NCBI RefSeq assembly: GCF_021653975.1
Contig: NZ_JAJKFK010000006.1
Location: forward strand, 289,779 to 353,778
Direction of reading: 5' to 3'
DNA from: Amycolatopsis sp. GM8
GTDB taxonomy: Bacteria; Actinomycetota; Actinomycetes; Mycobacteriales; Pseudonocardiaceae
Length of the DNA stretch: 64,000 nt
Every line of letters starts with the position of its first letter. Within the stretch, counting starts at the first letter, position 1. Position numbers and translations under genes: made by a program. Shown one piece after another: positions 43,476-52,059 of this stretch. The notes beneath the pieces were generated by a model that was given only the letters and a program-made list of their open reading frames with translations, had not been told where the DNA came from and did no database searches.

Positions 43476-44600
43476 ATGTCCTCCGAAAAGATCTGGGCCA
43501 ACTCGGCTGATTCGCATTTCGTCGAGCCCGAGACGTTGTTCGACGACGCCCTGCCACCGTCCCTGGCCGCGCGGATGCCGAAGAGTGAGAAGTTCGAGGG
43601 ATACGAGATCCTCACCATCGACGGCAAGCAGTTCCGCCGGAACATGCCGAAACCCAACCCCGGCACCCAGGACATGCGCGAGATGATCGACGCGCGGGCG
43701 CCCGGTGCGAACGACCCGCAGTTGCGGCTGAAGGATCTCGACAACGAGGGGATCTGGACCGAGCTGACGTTCCCCTCGATCGGCATCTGGACGAGTTCGA
43801 TCGAGGATCCTGTACTGGTCAAAGCGGGCGTCCAGGCACTGAATGACTGGGCCCACGAATACATCGCGGGCGCGTCGCCACGTCTGCTCCCGACGGCGTC
43901 GGTGCCGATGTTGTCGATCGAGGACGCCGTCGCGGAGGTCGAACGGACGGCGGCTCTGGGCTTCCGGGCCGCCTTCCTGCCCACCGGTACCCCGGCGTCG
44001 GTGAAGCAGTATCACTACGACGACTGGGAACCGCTCTGGGCGGCGCTCGAAGCCGCCCGCATGGTCGCGGCCTTCCACATCGGAACCGAGCCCCGGTCGG
44101 CCGACGTCCCCGCGGGCGTCGTCTTCCGCGGGCCCGGGGGAGCCATCCTCAACCACTCGGTGAACACGTTCGGCGGCCAGACCTGCGTGATGCAACTCGT
44201 GGCCTCCGGCGCGCTGGACCGGCACCCGAACCTGAAGGTGCTGGTCTCCGAAGGTGGTGCGACCTGGGGCCCGGCCGTCGGTGACCGGATGAACGAGGCC
44301 TTCCGCCAGCACGCCATGTACGTGCGGCGCCCGCTTTCGAAATCGCCGAAGGAATTCATCTACGACCAGGTGTACGCGTCGTTCCAGCACGACGAGTCGG
44401 CCGTGGCGGCGATGCAGTACATGGGCTGGCAGAACGTCGTCTGGGGTAGCGATTATCCGCACCTGGAAGGCACCTTCGGGCACACCCAGGAGACCCTGCA
44501 CGGGTTGTTCGACGGAGTGCCCGAGCAGGTGCGGCGGCGGATCACGATCGACGCGTTCAACGAGATGTTCCCCGGGATCGAGGAGCCGCCGGAGGGCTGA
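43476..44600 (+). CDS. Amidohydrolase-family protein (ACMSD-like, amidohydro_2)
   Basis: The protein has 374 residues from ATG 43476, 3 bp after the small gene. Motifs of the amidohydro_2 group: DSHFVEP at the N-terminus (metal His), a FHIGTEP His near residue 205, VLVSEGGA and GSDYPH with the terminal catalytic Asp. Family members are metal-dependent decarboxylases or C-C/C-N hydrolases acting on ring-cleavage or aromatic acids. It is in the Rieske operon, so it probably acts on the hydroxylated product. Confidence 0.9.
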   Translation: MSSEKIWANSADSHFVEPETLFDDALPPSLAARMPKSEKFEGYEILTIDGKQFRRNMPKPNPGTQDMREMIDARAPGANDPQLRLKDLDNEGIWTELTFPSIGIWTSSIEDPVLVKAGVQALNDWAHEYIAGASPRLLPTASVPMLSIEDAVAEVERTAALGFRAAFLPTGTPASVKQYHYDDWEPLWAALEAARMVAAFHIGTEPRSADVPAGVVFRGPGGAILNHSVNTFGGQTCVMQLVASGALDRHPNLKVLVSEGGATWGPAVGDRMNEAFRQHAMYVRRPLSKSPKEFIYDQVYASFQHDESAVAAMQYMGWQNVVWGSDYPHLEGTFGHTQETLHGLFDGVPEQVRRRITIDAFNEMFPGIEEPPEG

Positions 44601-44634
44601 AACGACCGGCCCGGGCCGTCGATGACGCCACGAG

Positions 44635-44659
44635 TACAGTAAGTGGCAGTCAGGTGTCA
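44635..44659 (+). promoter_or_regulatory. -10 box and TetR-type operator (copy 1) upstream of tetR 44678
   Basis: A -10-like TACAGT (44635-44640) is followed 3 bp later by the 16-bp element TGGCAG-TCAG-GTGTCA (44644-44659). The same element in the same place relative to a -10 box occurs at 45380 and 51926. It lies just upstream of the tetR start, consistent with autoregulation. Confidence 0.65.
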
Positions 44660-44677
44660 TTGGCGGCGGGAGGTCGT

Positions 44678-45283
44678 GTGTCCGCGAGTTCGGACGCCCG
44701 GGGCGTGGACGGCCGCGGCGAACACAAGCAGCGGACCCGTGAGGCGCTCATCGACGCGGCCCTGACGCTGTTCGCGGCCAAGGGCTACGAGGCCACCTCC
44801 GTCGACGAGATCGCCGACTGGGCGGGTGTCTCACCGCGAACCTTCTTCCGCTACTTCGACAGCAAGGATCGTGTCCTCTTCTTCGGTGGCGACGCGTACA
44901 ACGCCGCGGTGGTCCGCCAGTTGCCCGATCAGCCGGCGGAGCTGGGCGATCTCGCCGCGGTCGCCGCCACCCAGCGGGCGCTGAGCTCGATGGTCGCGCC
45001 GCTGAAGAACCGGATCCGGCTGTACTTCCGTGCCGTGCAGGACTCACCGCAGTTGCTCGGTCAGCACAGTGCCGCGCTCGCCCGGCACGAGGCCAGCCTG
45101 GCCGACGCGCTCGCCACGCGCCGCTCGCTGAGGGCGCCGGATGCCCGGTGCCGGATGACGGCGGAGCTCGTTTCCATTGCCATCCGGCACGCGTACGCGG
45201 GCTGGCTGTCGTCCAAGCGGGATCTGGCCGAGCACATCGACGAGGGTTTCGCTTTGCTGCGGGAGATCGCCTGCCAGGACTGA
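44678..45283 (+). CDS. TetR-family regulator of the catabolic island
   Basis: The protein has 201 residues from GTG 44678, with GGGAGG (44668-44673) upstream; the in-frame GTG 44654 lies inside the operator and is rejected. The N-terminal helix-turn-helix (about residues 22-68, with TSVDEIADWAGVSPRTFFRYFDSKDRV) has the FFRYF signature of a TetR subgroup, followed by a helical ligand-binding domain. The 16-bp operators at 44644, 45380 and 51926 suggest that it controls itself, the thiolase/amidohydrolase/CoA-transferase operon and the SDR-ligase operon. Confidence 0.9.
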   Translation: MSASSDARGVDGRGEHKQRTREALIDAALTLFAAKGYEATSVDEIADWAGVSPRTFFRYFDSKDRVLFFGGDAYNAAVVRQLPDQPAELGDLAAVAATQRALSSMVAPLKNRIRLYFRAVQDSPQLLGQHSAALARHEASLADALATRRSLRAPDARCRMTAELVSIAIRHAYAGWLSSKRDLAEHIDEGFALLREIACQD

Positions 45284-45369
45284 CCCGGCCAGGTAGGGGC
45301 AGGGCAGTGTCAAGAGCCGTTTTCTGCGTAGTGCCTCGCATGTTCCTGGCTAAACAGGCAGCCGCGCGC

Positions 45370-45395
45370 TAGCCTCAAATGGCAGATGACTGCCA
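45370..45395 (+). promoter_or_regulatory. -10 box and TetR-type operator (copy 2) upstream of the thiolase operon
   Basis: A -10-like TAGCCT (45370-45375) is followed 4 bp later by the perfect palindrome TGGCAG-ATGA-CTGCCA (45380-45395), 16 bp before the start codon at 45412. A weaker match, GGGCAG-GGCA-GTGTCA, lies at 45297-45312. The palindrome would cover the transcription start. Confidence 0.72.
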
Positions 45396-45411
45396 ACGGT
45401 GGAGAGGTCAG

Positions 45412-46560
45412 ATGAATCGTTCGCTGCGCGGCGCGCCCGTGGTGGGGATCGGGCGAACCCCTTACGTACGTGCCTCCGGGCGGACGCCGTTGGCGATGGC
45501 GGCCGAGGCTGTCCGGAATGCCCTCGCGGACGCCGGCCTGTCGGCGGCCGATGTCGACGGCATCACCGCGTACGGCACGGATTCGTTGCGGCCCAGTCAG
45601 GTTGCCTATGCCGTGGGGGTGGAGGACCTCGGCTGGTGCCTGAGCGTCGCCGGTGGCGGCAACATCGTCACGACGACGGTGACGAACGCGGTCGGCGCGA
45701 TCACCTCCGGCCAGGCCGAGGTCGTGGTCGTCTACCGGGTGCTCGGCGCGGATACGCGCTACGGCAAGGCATCGGGGCGTATCGAGGTCGGCGGCGAGGG
45801 ACAGTTCGCCGGGCCGCACGGATATCTGGTGCCACCGCAGTGGTTCGCGATGTTCTGCCAGCGGCACCAGTACGAATACGGCTCCACCGCGGAGGATCTG
45901 GGCGCGATCGCGATCCAGAGCCGGCAGCACGCCGCGCGGAATCCGCATGCCGTCGCGCGTGAGCCCATCACGATGGACGACTACCTCGCGGGCCGGTGGA
46001 TCGCCGAGCCGTTCCGGGTCTTCGACTGCTGCTACGAGGTCGACGGTGCCGCCGCGATCGTGCTGACCACGCCGGAACGCGCGAAGGACCTGCGGCACAA
46101 GCCGGTCCACGTGCTCGGCGCCGCGGACAGCAACCGCTTCGGCGGGTCGGTCGACCAGTGGGACGACATGACCTGCATGTACTCCCGGGACACCGCGCCG
46201 CGCCTGTGGTCGCGTACCGGGTTGTCCGCCGCCGAGATGGACATCGCGCTGATGTACGACTGTTTCACCTTCACGGTCATGGCGACCTTCGAAGACTTCG
46301 GGTTCTGCGAGAAGGGCGAGGTCGGCGACTTCTTCCGGGAAGGCCGCGCGACGTATGACGGCGATGTGGTGGTGAACCCGCACGGCGGTTTGCTGTCCGA
46401 GGGATACATTCACGGGCTCAATCACCATTACGAGGCCGTGCTGCAGCTTCGCGGCGAGGCGGGGGAGCGCCAGGTGGCGGACGCGGAAACCGCCTTGGTC
46501 ACCTCGGGCGCGGGGCCGTACGGCGGGGCGCTGGTGTACGGGACGGAGGCAACGCTGTGA
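45412..46560 (+). CDS. Thiolase-fold protein (SCP-x/Ltp2-like lipid-transfer protein)
   Basis: The protein has 382 residues from ATG 45412 with GGAGAGG upstream. It is a thiolase-superfamily member of the lipid-transfer/Ltp2 branch: N-terminal VVGIGRTPYVRASGRTPLAMA and C-terminal YDCFTFTVMATFEDFGFC and NPHGGLLSEGYIHG. In this branch the classical thiolase cysteines are not conserved. Characterised Ltp2 is a retro-aldolase in sterol side-chain degradation that needs a DUF35 partner, and a DUF35 gene follows here with a 4-bp overlap. Likely role: C-C bond cleavage of a CoA-bound hydroxy-acyl intermediate. Confidence 0.88.
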   Translation: MNRSLRGAPVVGIGRTPYVRASGRTPLAMAAEAVRNALADAGLSAADVDGITAYGTDSLRPSQVAYAVGVEDLGWCLSVAGGGNIVTTTVTNAVGAITSGQAEVVVVYRVLGADTRYGKASGRIEVGGEGQFAGPHGYLVPPQWFAMFCQRHQYEYGSTAEDLGAIAIQSRQHAARNPHAVAREPITMDDYLAGRWIAEPFRVFDCCYEVDGAAAIVLTTPERAKDLRHKPVHVLGAADSNRFGGSVDQWDDMTCMYSRDTAPRLWSRTGLSAAEMDIALMYDCFTFTVMATFEDFGFCEKGEVGDFFREGRATYDGDVVVNPHGGLLSEGYIHGLNHHYEAVLQLRGEAGERQVADAETALVTSGAGPYGGALVYGTEATL

Positions 46561-47009
46561 CCCAGACCGTGGACAAGAGGACCGTGCCGGAGGCGTTCCG
46601 CTATCCACCGCAGCCGGTACCGGACGCGGACACGAAGCCCTTTTGGGAGGCCGCGGCCAAGGACGAACTGACGGTCTGCCGATGCCAGTCCTGTGGCCTC
46701 TGGATGCAACCGCCGCTCGAACGGTGCCGCGCCTGCGATGGGACGACGGCGTTCGAGCGCGTCGCGGGTACCGGTGTCATCTACACCTTCATCGTGCAAC
46801 GGCAGGCGGCGGTCGCGGGCTACCTCGACAAGACGCCGTATGTGGTGGCATTGGTGGATTTGGACGAACAAACCGGCCTCAGGCTGCCGGGGCGTGTTGT
46901 GGGCATTGCCCCGGAAGAGGTTTCCTGTGGGATGCGGGTCGAGGCACGGTTCACCGAACTGGCGGGCGGAGACTTCCGCGTTCCGGTGTTCAGCCCGGCC
47001 GCGTCCTGA
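46557..47009 (+). CDS. DUF35 zinc-ribbon/OB-fold protein, partner of the thiolase-fold enzyme
   Basis: The protein has 150 residues from GTG 46557, overlapping the previous stop (GTGA). The N-terminal helix (FWEAAAKDEL) leads into a four-cysteine zinc ribbon (CRCQSCG and CRAC around residues 41-59) and then the DUF35 OB-fold (GVIYTFIVQRQ to the VEARFTEL strand). Such proteins form complexes with thiolase-like enzymes, such as ChsH2-C-terminal DUF35/Ltp2 or archaeal acetoacetyl-CoA thiolase/HMG-CoA synthase, and are needed for activity or substrate channeling. Confidence 0.92.
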   Translation: MTQTVDKRTVPEAFRYPPQPVPDADTKPFWEAAAKDELTVCRCQSCGLWMQPPLERCRACDGTTAFERVAGTGVIYTFIVQRQAAVAGYLDKTPYVVALVDLDEQTGLRLPGRVVGIAPEEVSCGMRVEARFTELAGGDFRVPVFSPAAS

Positions 47010-47038
47010 CCGAACAGGCCAATCGGAGGGAAAACGCA

Positions 47039-48295
47039 GTGGACATCGCAGATCTCATTCTCGTCAGCGTCGACGATCACGTGATCGAGCCCGCGGACAT
47101 GTTCGATGACCGCCTTCCGGCGAAGTTCCAGGACAAGGCGCCGAAACTGGTGCGGCGGGACGACGGCACGATGGCCTGGCGTTACGAAGGCCGGGACATG
47201 CCGAACCTGGCCATCAACGCCGTCGCCGGCCGCCCGCCGGACGAGTACGGCAAGGAACCCACCACGATCGAAGAGTTGCGGCCCGGCTGCTACGACATCC
47301 ATGCGCGAGTCATGGACATGAACGCGAACGGGATGCTCGGCTCGATGTGTTTCCCGTCGTTCCCGCGCTTCTGCGGGCAATTGTTCATGGAGACCGGAAC
47401 CGATCGCGATCAGGCGGCGGCCATGGTGCGCGCCTACAACGACTGGCACCTCGATGGCTGGGCGGGAGCGTACCCGGAGCGGTTCATTCCGCTCGCGCTG
47501 CCGATGTTGTGGGATCCGGAGGCGACCGCGGAAGAGGTACGCCGGGTCGCTCGAAAAGGCTGCCACGCGGTGACTTTCACGTCCAACCCGCACGCGCTCG
47601 GCCTGCCGAGCCTCTACACCGATCACTGGGACCCGTTCTTCCAGGCGTGCGCCGACGAAGGCACGGTCGTGTGCATGCACCTCGGCTCGTCGTCCACCGT
47701 TCCGACGACGTCGCCCGACGCGCCGATCGAATGCATCTACTCGCTGTCGCCGATCAACCTGATCGAGGCCGCCGCCGACGTGGTGTGGAGCCCGCTCTTC
47801 CGCAAGTTCCCCAGCGTCAAGGTCGCGCTGTCCGAAGGCGGCGTCGGCTGGGTTCCCTATTTCACCGAACGGATCGACTACATCTACCGGCACACCAAGC
47901 ACTGGTCCGGAATGGACCTCGGCGGCGGCCGCACGCCGTCGGAGGTGTTCAACGAGCATGTGCTGCTGTGCTTCATCGATGACGCGGTAGGCGTCGAGAA
48001 CCGCCACCACCTCAACCTGGACAACATCATGTGGGAATGCGACTACCCGCATTCCGATTCGACCTGGCCGCATTCGCCGGAAGCGGCCATGAAGTACCTC
48101 GATGGCCTGCCCGACAACGAGATCGACCAGATCACCCACCTCAACGCGATGCGGCAGTTCTCCTACGACCCGTTCGCGCGCATGGAGCGCGGCGCCGCGA
48201 CGGTCGGCGCGTTGCGGGCGCAGGCCGTCGATTGGGACGTCAGCATCCGCTCGACCAAGCATCTGCGCCCGGCCGCTTCGGAGGTGTCGGCGTAG
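47039..48295 (+). CDS. Amidohydrolase-family protein (ACMSD-like), second copy
   Basis: The protein has 418 residues from GTG 47039 with CGGAGGG upstream; the frame upstream overlaps the DUF35 gene. Amidohydro_2 motifs: SVDDHVIEP, CMHLGSS near residue 220, VALSEGGVGWVPY and WECDYPHSDSTWP. It is longer than and clearly diverged from the copy at 43476, so they probably catalyse different steps. This protein type is frequent next to LLM and Rieske enzymes in actinobacteria. Decarboxylase or hydrolase; substrate unknown. Confidence 0.9.
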   Translation: MDIADLILVSVDDHVIEPADMFDDRLPAKFQDKAPKLVRRDDGTMAWRYEGRDMPNLAINAVAGRPPDEYGKEPTTIEELRPGCYDIHARVMDMNANGMLGSMCFPSFPRFCGQLFMETGTDRDQAAAMVRAYNDWHLDGWAGAYPERFIPLALPMLWDPEATAEEVRRVARKGCHAVTFTSNPHALGLPSLYTDHWDPFFQACADEGTVVCMHLGSSSTVPTTSPDAPIECIYSLSPINLIEAAADVVWSPLFRKFPSVKVALSEGGVGWVPYFTERIDYIYRHTKHWSGMDLGGGRTPSEVFNEHVLLCFIDDAVGVENRHHLNLDNIMWECDYPHSDSTWPHSPEAAMKYLDGLPDNEIDQITHLNAMRQFSYDPFARMERGAATVGALRAQAVDWDVSIRSTKHLRPAASEVSA

Positions 48296-49503
48296 TGCAG
48301 GACGTACTGCGCGGGGTGAAGATCGTCGAGGTCGCACAGTGGTGGTTCGCACCGTCGGCCGCCACGCTCCTCGCCGAGTGGGGCGCCGAGGTCGTCAAGA
48401 TCGAGCACCCGTTGACCGGCGACCCCCTGCGCGGCCTCGTCACCTCGGGCTTGGCGGCCGACGCGACCGACATCAACTTCATGTTCGAGCAGGCGAACCA
48501 CGGGAAGCGCAGTATCGGCCTCGATATCGCGAATCCCGAAGGTCGCGCCGTGCTGGACCAGCTAATCAGCGAAGCGGATGTGTTCATCACGAGCTTCCTC
48601 CCGGGTGTGCGGGGCAAGCTGCGGCTCGAGGTCGAGGACATCCGGGCGGTGAACCCGCGCATCATCTACGCGCGGGCCCACGCCGCCGGAAACCGTGGCC
48701 CCGAGCGAGAACGCGGCGGGTTCGACTCGGCCCTGTTCTGGGCGCGCGGTTCCGTCGCGCATCATCTGACCCCGGCCGACGCCGACGCGCCGATTCCGCC
48801 TCGCCCGTCGTTCGGGGACGGCATCAGCGGGCTCGGGATGGCCGGCGCGGTCGCCGCCGCGCTCTACGGCCGGGAACGGCACGGAGAGCCGTCCGTCATC
48901 GATATCTCGTTGCTGGCGACCGCGGCCTGGGTCATGAGCCCGGACGTGTGTGCCGCGGCACTGGTTCCCGGTGGGCTGCCCACCTTGTCGCGGGACGTGG
49001 TGCGCAACCCGCTGGCGAACTGCTTCCGCACGTCGGACGGCCGGTGGATCTGGCTGGCCATGCTGCAGGCCGACCGCTACTGGGCCGAGTTCTGCGAACG
49101 GATCGGCCGCCCGGACCTCGCCCATGACGACCGCTTTTCGTCCGCCGAGGTGCGGGTGCGCAATCTCGAAGCCTGCATGGCCGAGCTGGAGACCGAGTTC
49201 GCCGCGCACTCACTCGCCGACTGGCGGAAGAAACTCCACGGTTTGAGTGGGGTCTGGGCGGTGGTGCAGAACGCGCAGGAGCTGATCGAGGATCCACAGG
49301 TGGTCGCCAACGGCTACATCGCCGAGGTGGATTACGAGGGCCGTGCGCACCGTCTCGTGGCCGGCCCGGTGCAGTTCGACGAGCACACACCGGCCATCAC
49401 CCGCGCGCCACAGACAGGCGAGCACACCGACGAGGTGCTCGCCGAACTCGGTAAGAGCATGGACGAAATCATCGAGTTGAAGATCAACGGCGCCGTGAAC
49501 TGA
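48295..49503 (+). CDS. CaiB/BaiF-type (class III) CoA-transferase
   Basis: The protein has 402 residues from GTG 48295, overlapping the amidohydrolase stop by 1 bp (TAGTG). N-terminal LRGVKIVEVAQWWFAP and WGAEVVKIEHP followed by GDPLRG are the family hallmarks, and the catalytic aspartate is expected in the ERGGFDSALFW segment near residue 145. It moves CoA between carboxylic acids, activating the pathway substrate or releasing the product. Last gene of the thiolase operon. Confidence 0.92.
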   Translation: MQDVLRGVKIVEVAQWWFAPSAATLLAEWGAEVVKIEHPLTGDPLRGLVTSGLAADATDINFMFEQANHGKRSIGLDIANPEGRAVLDQLISEADVFITSFLPGVRGKLRLEVEDIRAVNPRIIYARAHAAGNRGPERERGGFDSALFWARGSVAHHLTPADADAPIPPRPSFGDGISGLGMAGAVAAALYGRERHGEPSVIDISLLATAAWVMSPDVCAAALVPGGLPTLSRDVVRNPLANCFRTSDGRWIWLAMLQADRYWAEFCERIGRPDLAHDDRFSSAEVRVRNLEACMAELETEFAAHSLADWRKKLHGLSGVWAVVQNAQELIEDPQVVANGYIAEVDYEGRAHRLVAGPVQFDEHTPAITRAPQTGEHTDEVLAELGKSMDEIIELKINGAVN

Positions 49504-49522
49504 CCACGCGGAAACCCGTTTT

Positions 49523-51085
49523 TCAGCGCTTCTCCAGTACGAAGCCCGCATCCTCACGGCACCAGGTCGTCGCGGTCCGTCCCTCGTCTCGGAGCAGGCC
49601 TTTCTGCACCTTGCCGGTCGGTGTGCGGGGCAGCTCTTCGCGGAATTCGATGTAGAGCGGCACCGCGAAATAGGGCAGGCGGGCGGCCGACCACCGGCAC
49701 AGCGTTTCCTCGTCGATCAGGCCCGGTTCCTTGAGTTCGGCGGTGATTTTCACTTCGTCCTCGCCGAGTGGCGAGAAGACGGCGTGCACGGCGACGTCGC
49801 GGATCGCGGGGTGCGTGCGGAACACGGCCTCCAGTTCGAGGGACGAGATGTTCTCGCCGCGGCGGCGGAGGTAGTCCTTTTTCCGGTCGACGAAATAGAG
49901 ATAGCCACGCTCGTCCATCCGCCCCAGATCGCCGGTGTGGAACCACAGGTTGCGCCAGGCCGCGACGGTCGCCTCGGGTTTGTTCCAGTAGCCCTTGAAC
50001 ATGATGTGGGGATGCAGCGGCCGGCAGACGATCTCGCCGACCTCCCCGCACGGCAGCTCCCGGTCGTGGTCGTCCACGATCATGATGTCGAAGAACAGCC
50101 CGCTGCGGCCGCAGGAGCCGGGCGGTGCCGGCGGATCGTCGGGGGCCTGGGTGGCGATGACGCATTCGGTCATGCCGTAGCCGGAGGTGGGCTTGGCGGG
50201 GATACCGAAGCGGTCCTCCCAGATCCGCGCCAGCGCGGCCGGATACGGCGCGGCCACGATCCGCCGCAGCTGCCCGGAGCAGCGGCGCGCTTCGGCGCTG
50301 TCGGGTGCCTGCGCGATCAGCTGCGCCAGCGAGCCCAGCATGTTGACCTCGGTCGCGCCGGACCGCTCGATCTCCGGCCAGAAGCGGCTCACCGAAAAGC
50401 GCGGCACGATCGAGGCGGTGGCGTGGGCGACCAGCGCCGACAGCACCGTCATGCCGAGGGCGCTCATGTGGAACAGGGGCAGGCAGGTCCACAACACGTC
50501 GTCTTCCCGCACGCCGCGCGAAAAGAAGCTGTACCAGCCCATGGTGCAGACATGGTTGTGGCAGATCATGCAGCCCTTCGACGGCCCGGTCGTGCCGGAG
50601 GTGTAGACGATCAGGGCGGTCTCCGACGGGTCGATCGTCGCCTCGGGGGCGGTGTCGCGATCCGAGAGCAGCCGCGCGAATTCGCCGCGGGTGACCACCT
50701 GCCGCAGTGCCGGCATGTCGGCCCTGATTTCGGGCAGGCGATCGGCGTAGTCGTCCTCGATCAGCAGGATTTCGGCGCCGCAGTCCGCGATCTGGCCCGA
50801 GAGGAAGCTGCCTTTGAATGCGGTGTTGACGGGCACGCTGATCGCGCCCAGCTTGTTCGCGGCGAACCAGAACAGGATCGCCTCCGCCGAATTGTCGAGC
50901 ATCAGCGCGACGGGCCGGCCAGCCCGCACGCCCATGGCGGCGAGGCCGTGCGCGTAGCGGTTGGACAGCACGTCGAACGCTCGATACGTCAGCGTCTTCC
51001 CTTCGAAATCCAGGAAGACCTTGTCCGGCACGGCCGCGACGGCGCGCGCCAGTACGCCGGGGATGGTGTCCACTGGTGGTTTCAT
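49523..51085 (-). CDS. Acyl-CoA synthetase (AMP-binding, CaiC/FadD-like)
   Basis: The protein has 520 residues from ATG 51085, overlapping the SDR stop (ATGA). The adenylation motif is YTSGTTGPSKGC. The YGMTE, GDLG and C-terminal DRKKDYLRRRGENIS (A8) motifs and the PRTPTGKVQK lysine are present. It is related to crotonobetaine/carnitine and aromatic acyl-CoA ligases. With the SDR it forms a two-gene operon under the promoter at 51971-51926. It probably activates the imported carboxylic acid. Confidence 0.92.
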   Translation of the reverse strand: MKPPVDTIPGVLARAVAAVPDKVFLDFEGKTLTYRAFDVLSNRYAHGLAAMGVRAGRPVALMLDNSAEAILFWFAANKLGAISVPVNTAFKGSFLSGQIADCGAEILLIEDDYADRLPEIRADMPALRQVVTRGEFARLLSDRDTAPEATIDPSETALIVYTSGTTGPSKGCMICHNHVCTMGWYSFFSRGVREDDVLWTCLPLFHMSALGMTVLSALVAHATASIVPRFSVSRFWPEIERSGATEVNMLGSLAQLIAQAPDSAEARRCSGQLRRIVAAPYPAALARIWEDRFGIPAKPTSGYGMTECVIATQAPDDPPAPPGSCGRSGLFFDIMIVDDHDRELPCGEVGEIVCRPLHPHIMFKGYWNKPEATVAAWRNLWFHTGDLGRMDERGYLYFVDRKKDYLRRRGENISSLELEAVFRTHPAIRDVAVHAVFSPLGEDEVKITAELKEPGLIDEETLCRWSAARLPYFAVPLYIEFREELPRTPTGKVQKGLLRDEGRTATTWCREDAGFVLEKR

Positions 51086-51870
51086 GCGCCGGAAATCCCG
51101 CCGTTGATGCTCACGAGCTGGCCCGTGATGTGCGCCGCGAGCGGTCCGGAGAGGAACGTGATGAGGTTGGCGAGGTCGTCGGGTCCCGGCAGCCCCAGCG
51201 TCGCGCGCTTTTCGATCTTCTCGAACAGCTTGCGGGAAAAGCCGTCGGCCATCACCTTGTCGTAGTTGCGGGTGTCGCGGATCAGCGATGGGCAGGCGGC
51301 GTTGACCCGGATGCCGTAGCGCCCCACTTCGCGCGCCAGGCCGCGCAGGAACATGCCCGAACCGCCGAGCGCGCCACCGTGCACGCTTTCGCCCGGGGTC
51401 GGCACTTTCGCCGCGTCGGAGATGACGCCGAGGATCGATCCGCCGCCGCGCGCCTTCAGCAGCGGCACCGCGTGGTGGCAGCAGCGCACCAGGCTGGTGA
51501 ACACCGAGCTGATGACGCCTTCCAGTTCGTCGAGGTCCATGTTCTCGAACAGGTCGGGCTTGCCGTTGCCCGAGCCGCCGTAGCCGCTGTGCACGAAGAC
51601 GTCGAGCCCGCCGCCGATCTCGGCGGTGCGGGCGAACAGTGCCGCGATGTCCGCACGGCTGTTCATGTCCGCGCGGACGAAGTGGATCTCGGCGTCGGGG
51701 GCCTGCGCCGCGAGGTCCGCGCAAACCGCTTTTCCGGAAATCTCGTCGCGTCCGTTGATCACCACCACGGCGGCGCCCTCTTGCGCGAAGGTGAGCGCGG
51801 TCGCCCTGCCCACGCCCGAGGTCGAACCGGTCACCAGCGCGACTTTGCCTTCCAGCGTCCGTCCGAACAT
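51082..51870 (-). CDS. SDR-family protein lacking the catalytic Tyr/Lys pair
   Basis: The protein has 262 residues from ATG 51870. The cofactor motif TGSTSGVG is intact, the C-terminal GIRVN region and terminal GQLVSINGG match classical SDRs, and the length is normal. At the place of the catalytic YxxxK the sequence reads HGGAL: counting back from the LAREVGRYGIRVN helix, tyrosine is replaced by His and lysine by Leu. Normal dehydrogenase chemistry is therefore unlikely; it may bind NAD(P)H without turnover, or use other residues. First gene of the SDR-ligase operon. Confidence 0.85.
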   Translation of the reverse strand: MFGRTLEGKVALVTGSTSGVGRATALTFAQEGAAVVVINGRDEISGKAVCADLAAQAPDAEIHFVRADMNSRADIAALFARTAEIGGGLDVFVHSGYGGSGNGKPDLFENMDLDELEGVISSVFTSLVRCCHHAVPLLKARGGGSILGVISDAAKVPTPGESVHGGALGGSGMFLRGLAREVGRYGIRVNAACPSLIRDTRNYDKVMADGFSRKLFEKIEKRATLGLPGPDDLANLITFLSGPLAAHITGQLVSINGGISGA

Positions 51871-51925
51871 AAAGAGTGTCCTCCGTCTTCGACAACGCCG
51901 TCTGTGAAGAACGATCCCGAACTAC

Positions 51926-51971
51926 TGGCACCCGACTGTCACAAGCCTAGTGTTTCGCGCGTCGCGGTCAA
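51926..51971 (-). promoter_or_regulatory. Promoter and TetR-type operator (copy 3) of the SDR-ligase operon
   Basis: On the minus strand, TTGACC (51971-51966) and TAGGCT (51949-51944) are separated by 16 bp, a near-ideal sigma-70-type promoter. The third copy of the 16-bp element, TGACAG-TCGG-GTGCCA, follows 2 bp later (51941-51926), 56 bp before the start codon. Confidence 0.72.
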
Positions 51972-52022
51972 CAGTCCGGATGTCACCCCGGGTTTTCCGT
52001 ACCGGTCACCGGGATCGCGCCG

Positions 52023-52051
52023 TGGACAGGAATGTCGCCGGGAACTTACGT
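52023..52051 (+). promoter_or_regulatory. Candidate promoter for the TauD-type gene, leaderless transcript
   Basis: TGGACA (52023-52028) and TTACGT (52046-52051) are 17 bp apart. Transcription would begin at about 52058-52060, that is, at the ATG (52060). No ribosome-binding site precedes this ATG, which fits a leaderless mRNA. Confidence 0.45.
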
Positions 52052-52059
52052 TTTCCCGC

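Noticed and set aside
44604..44622. GC-rich partial hairpin after the first amidohydrolase gene
   Set aside because: The stem has a mismatch and is short; it is too weak to call a terminator with confidence.
51076..52059. Upstream extension of the TauD-type frame
   Set aside because: The first 328 codons of the open frame run antisense to the SDR gene and through its promoter; the family N-terminus starts at ATG 52060.
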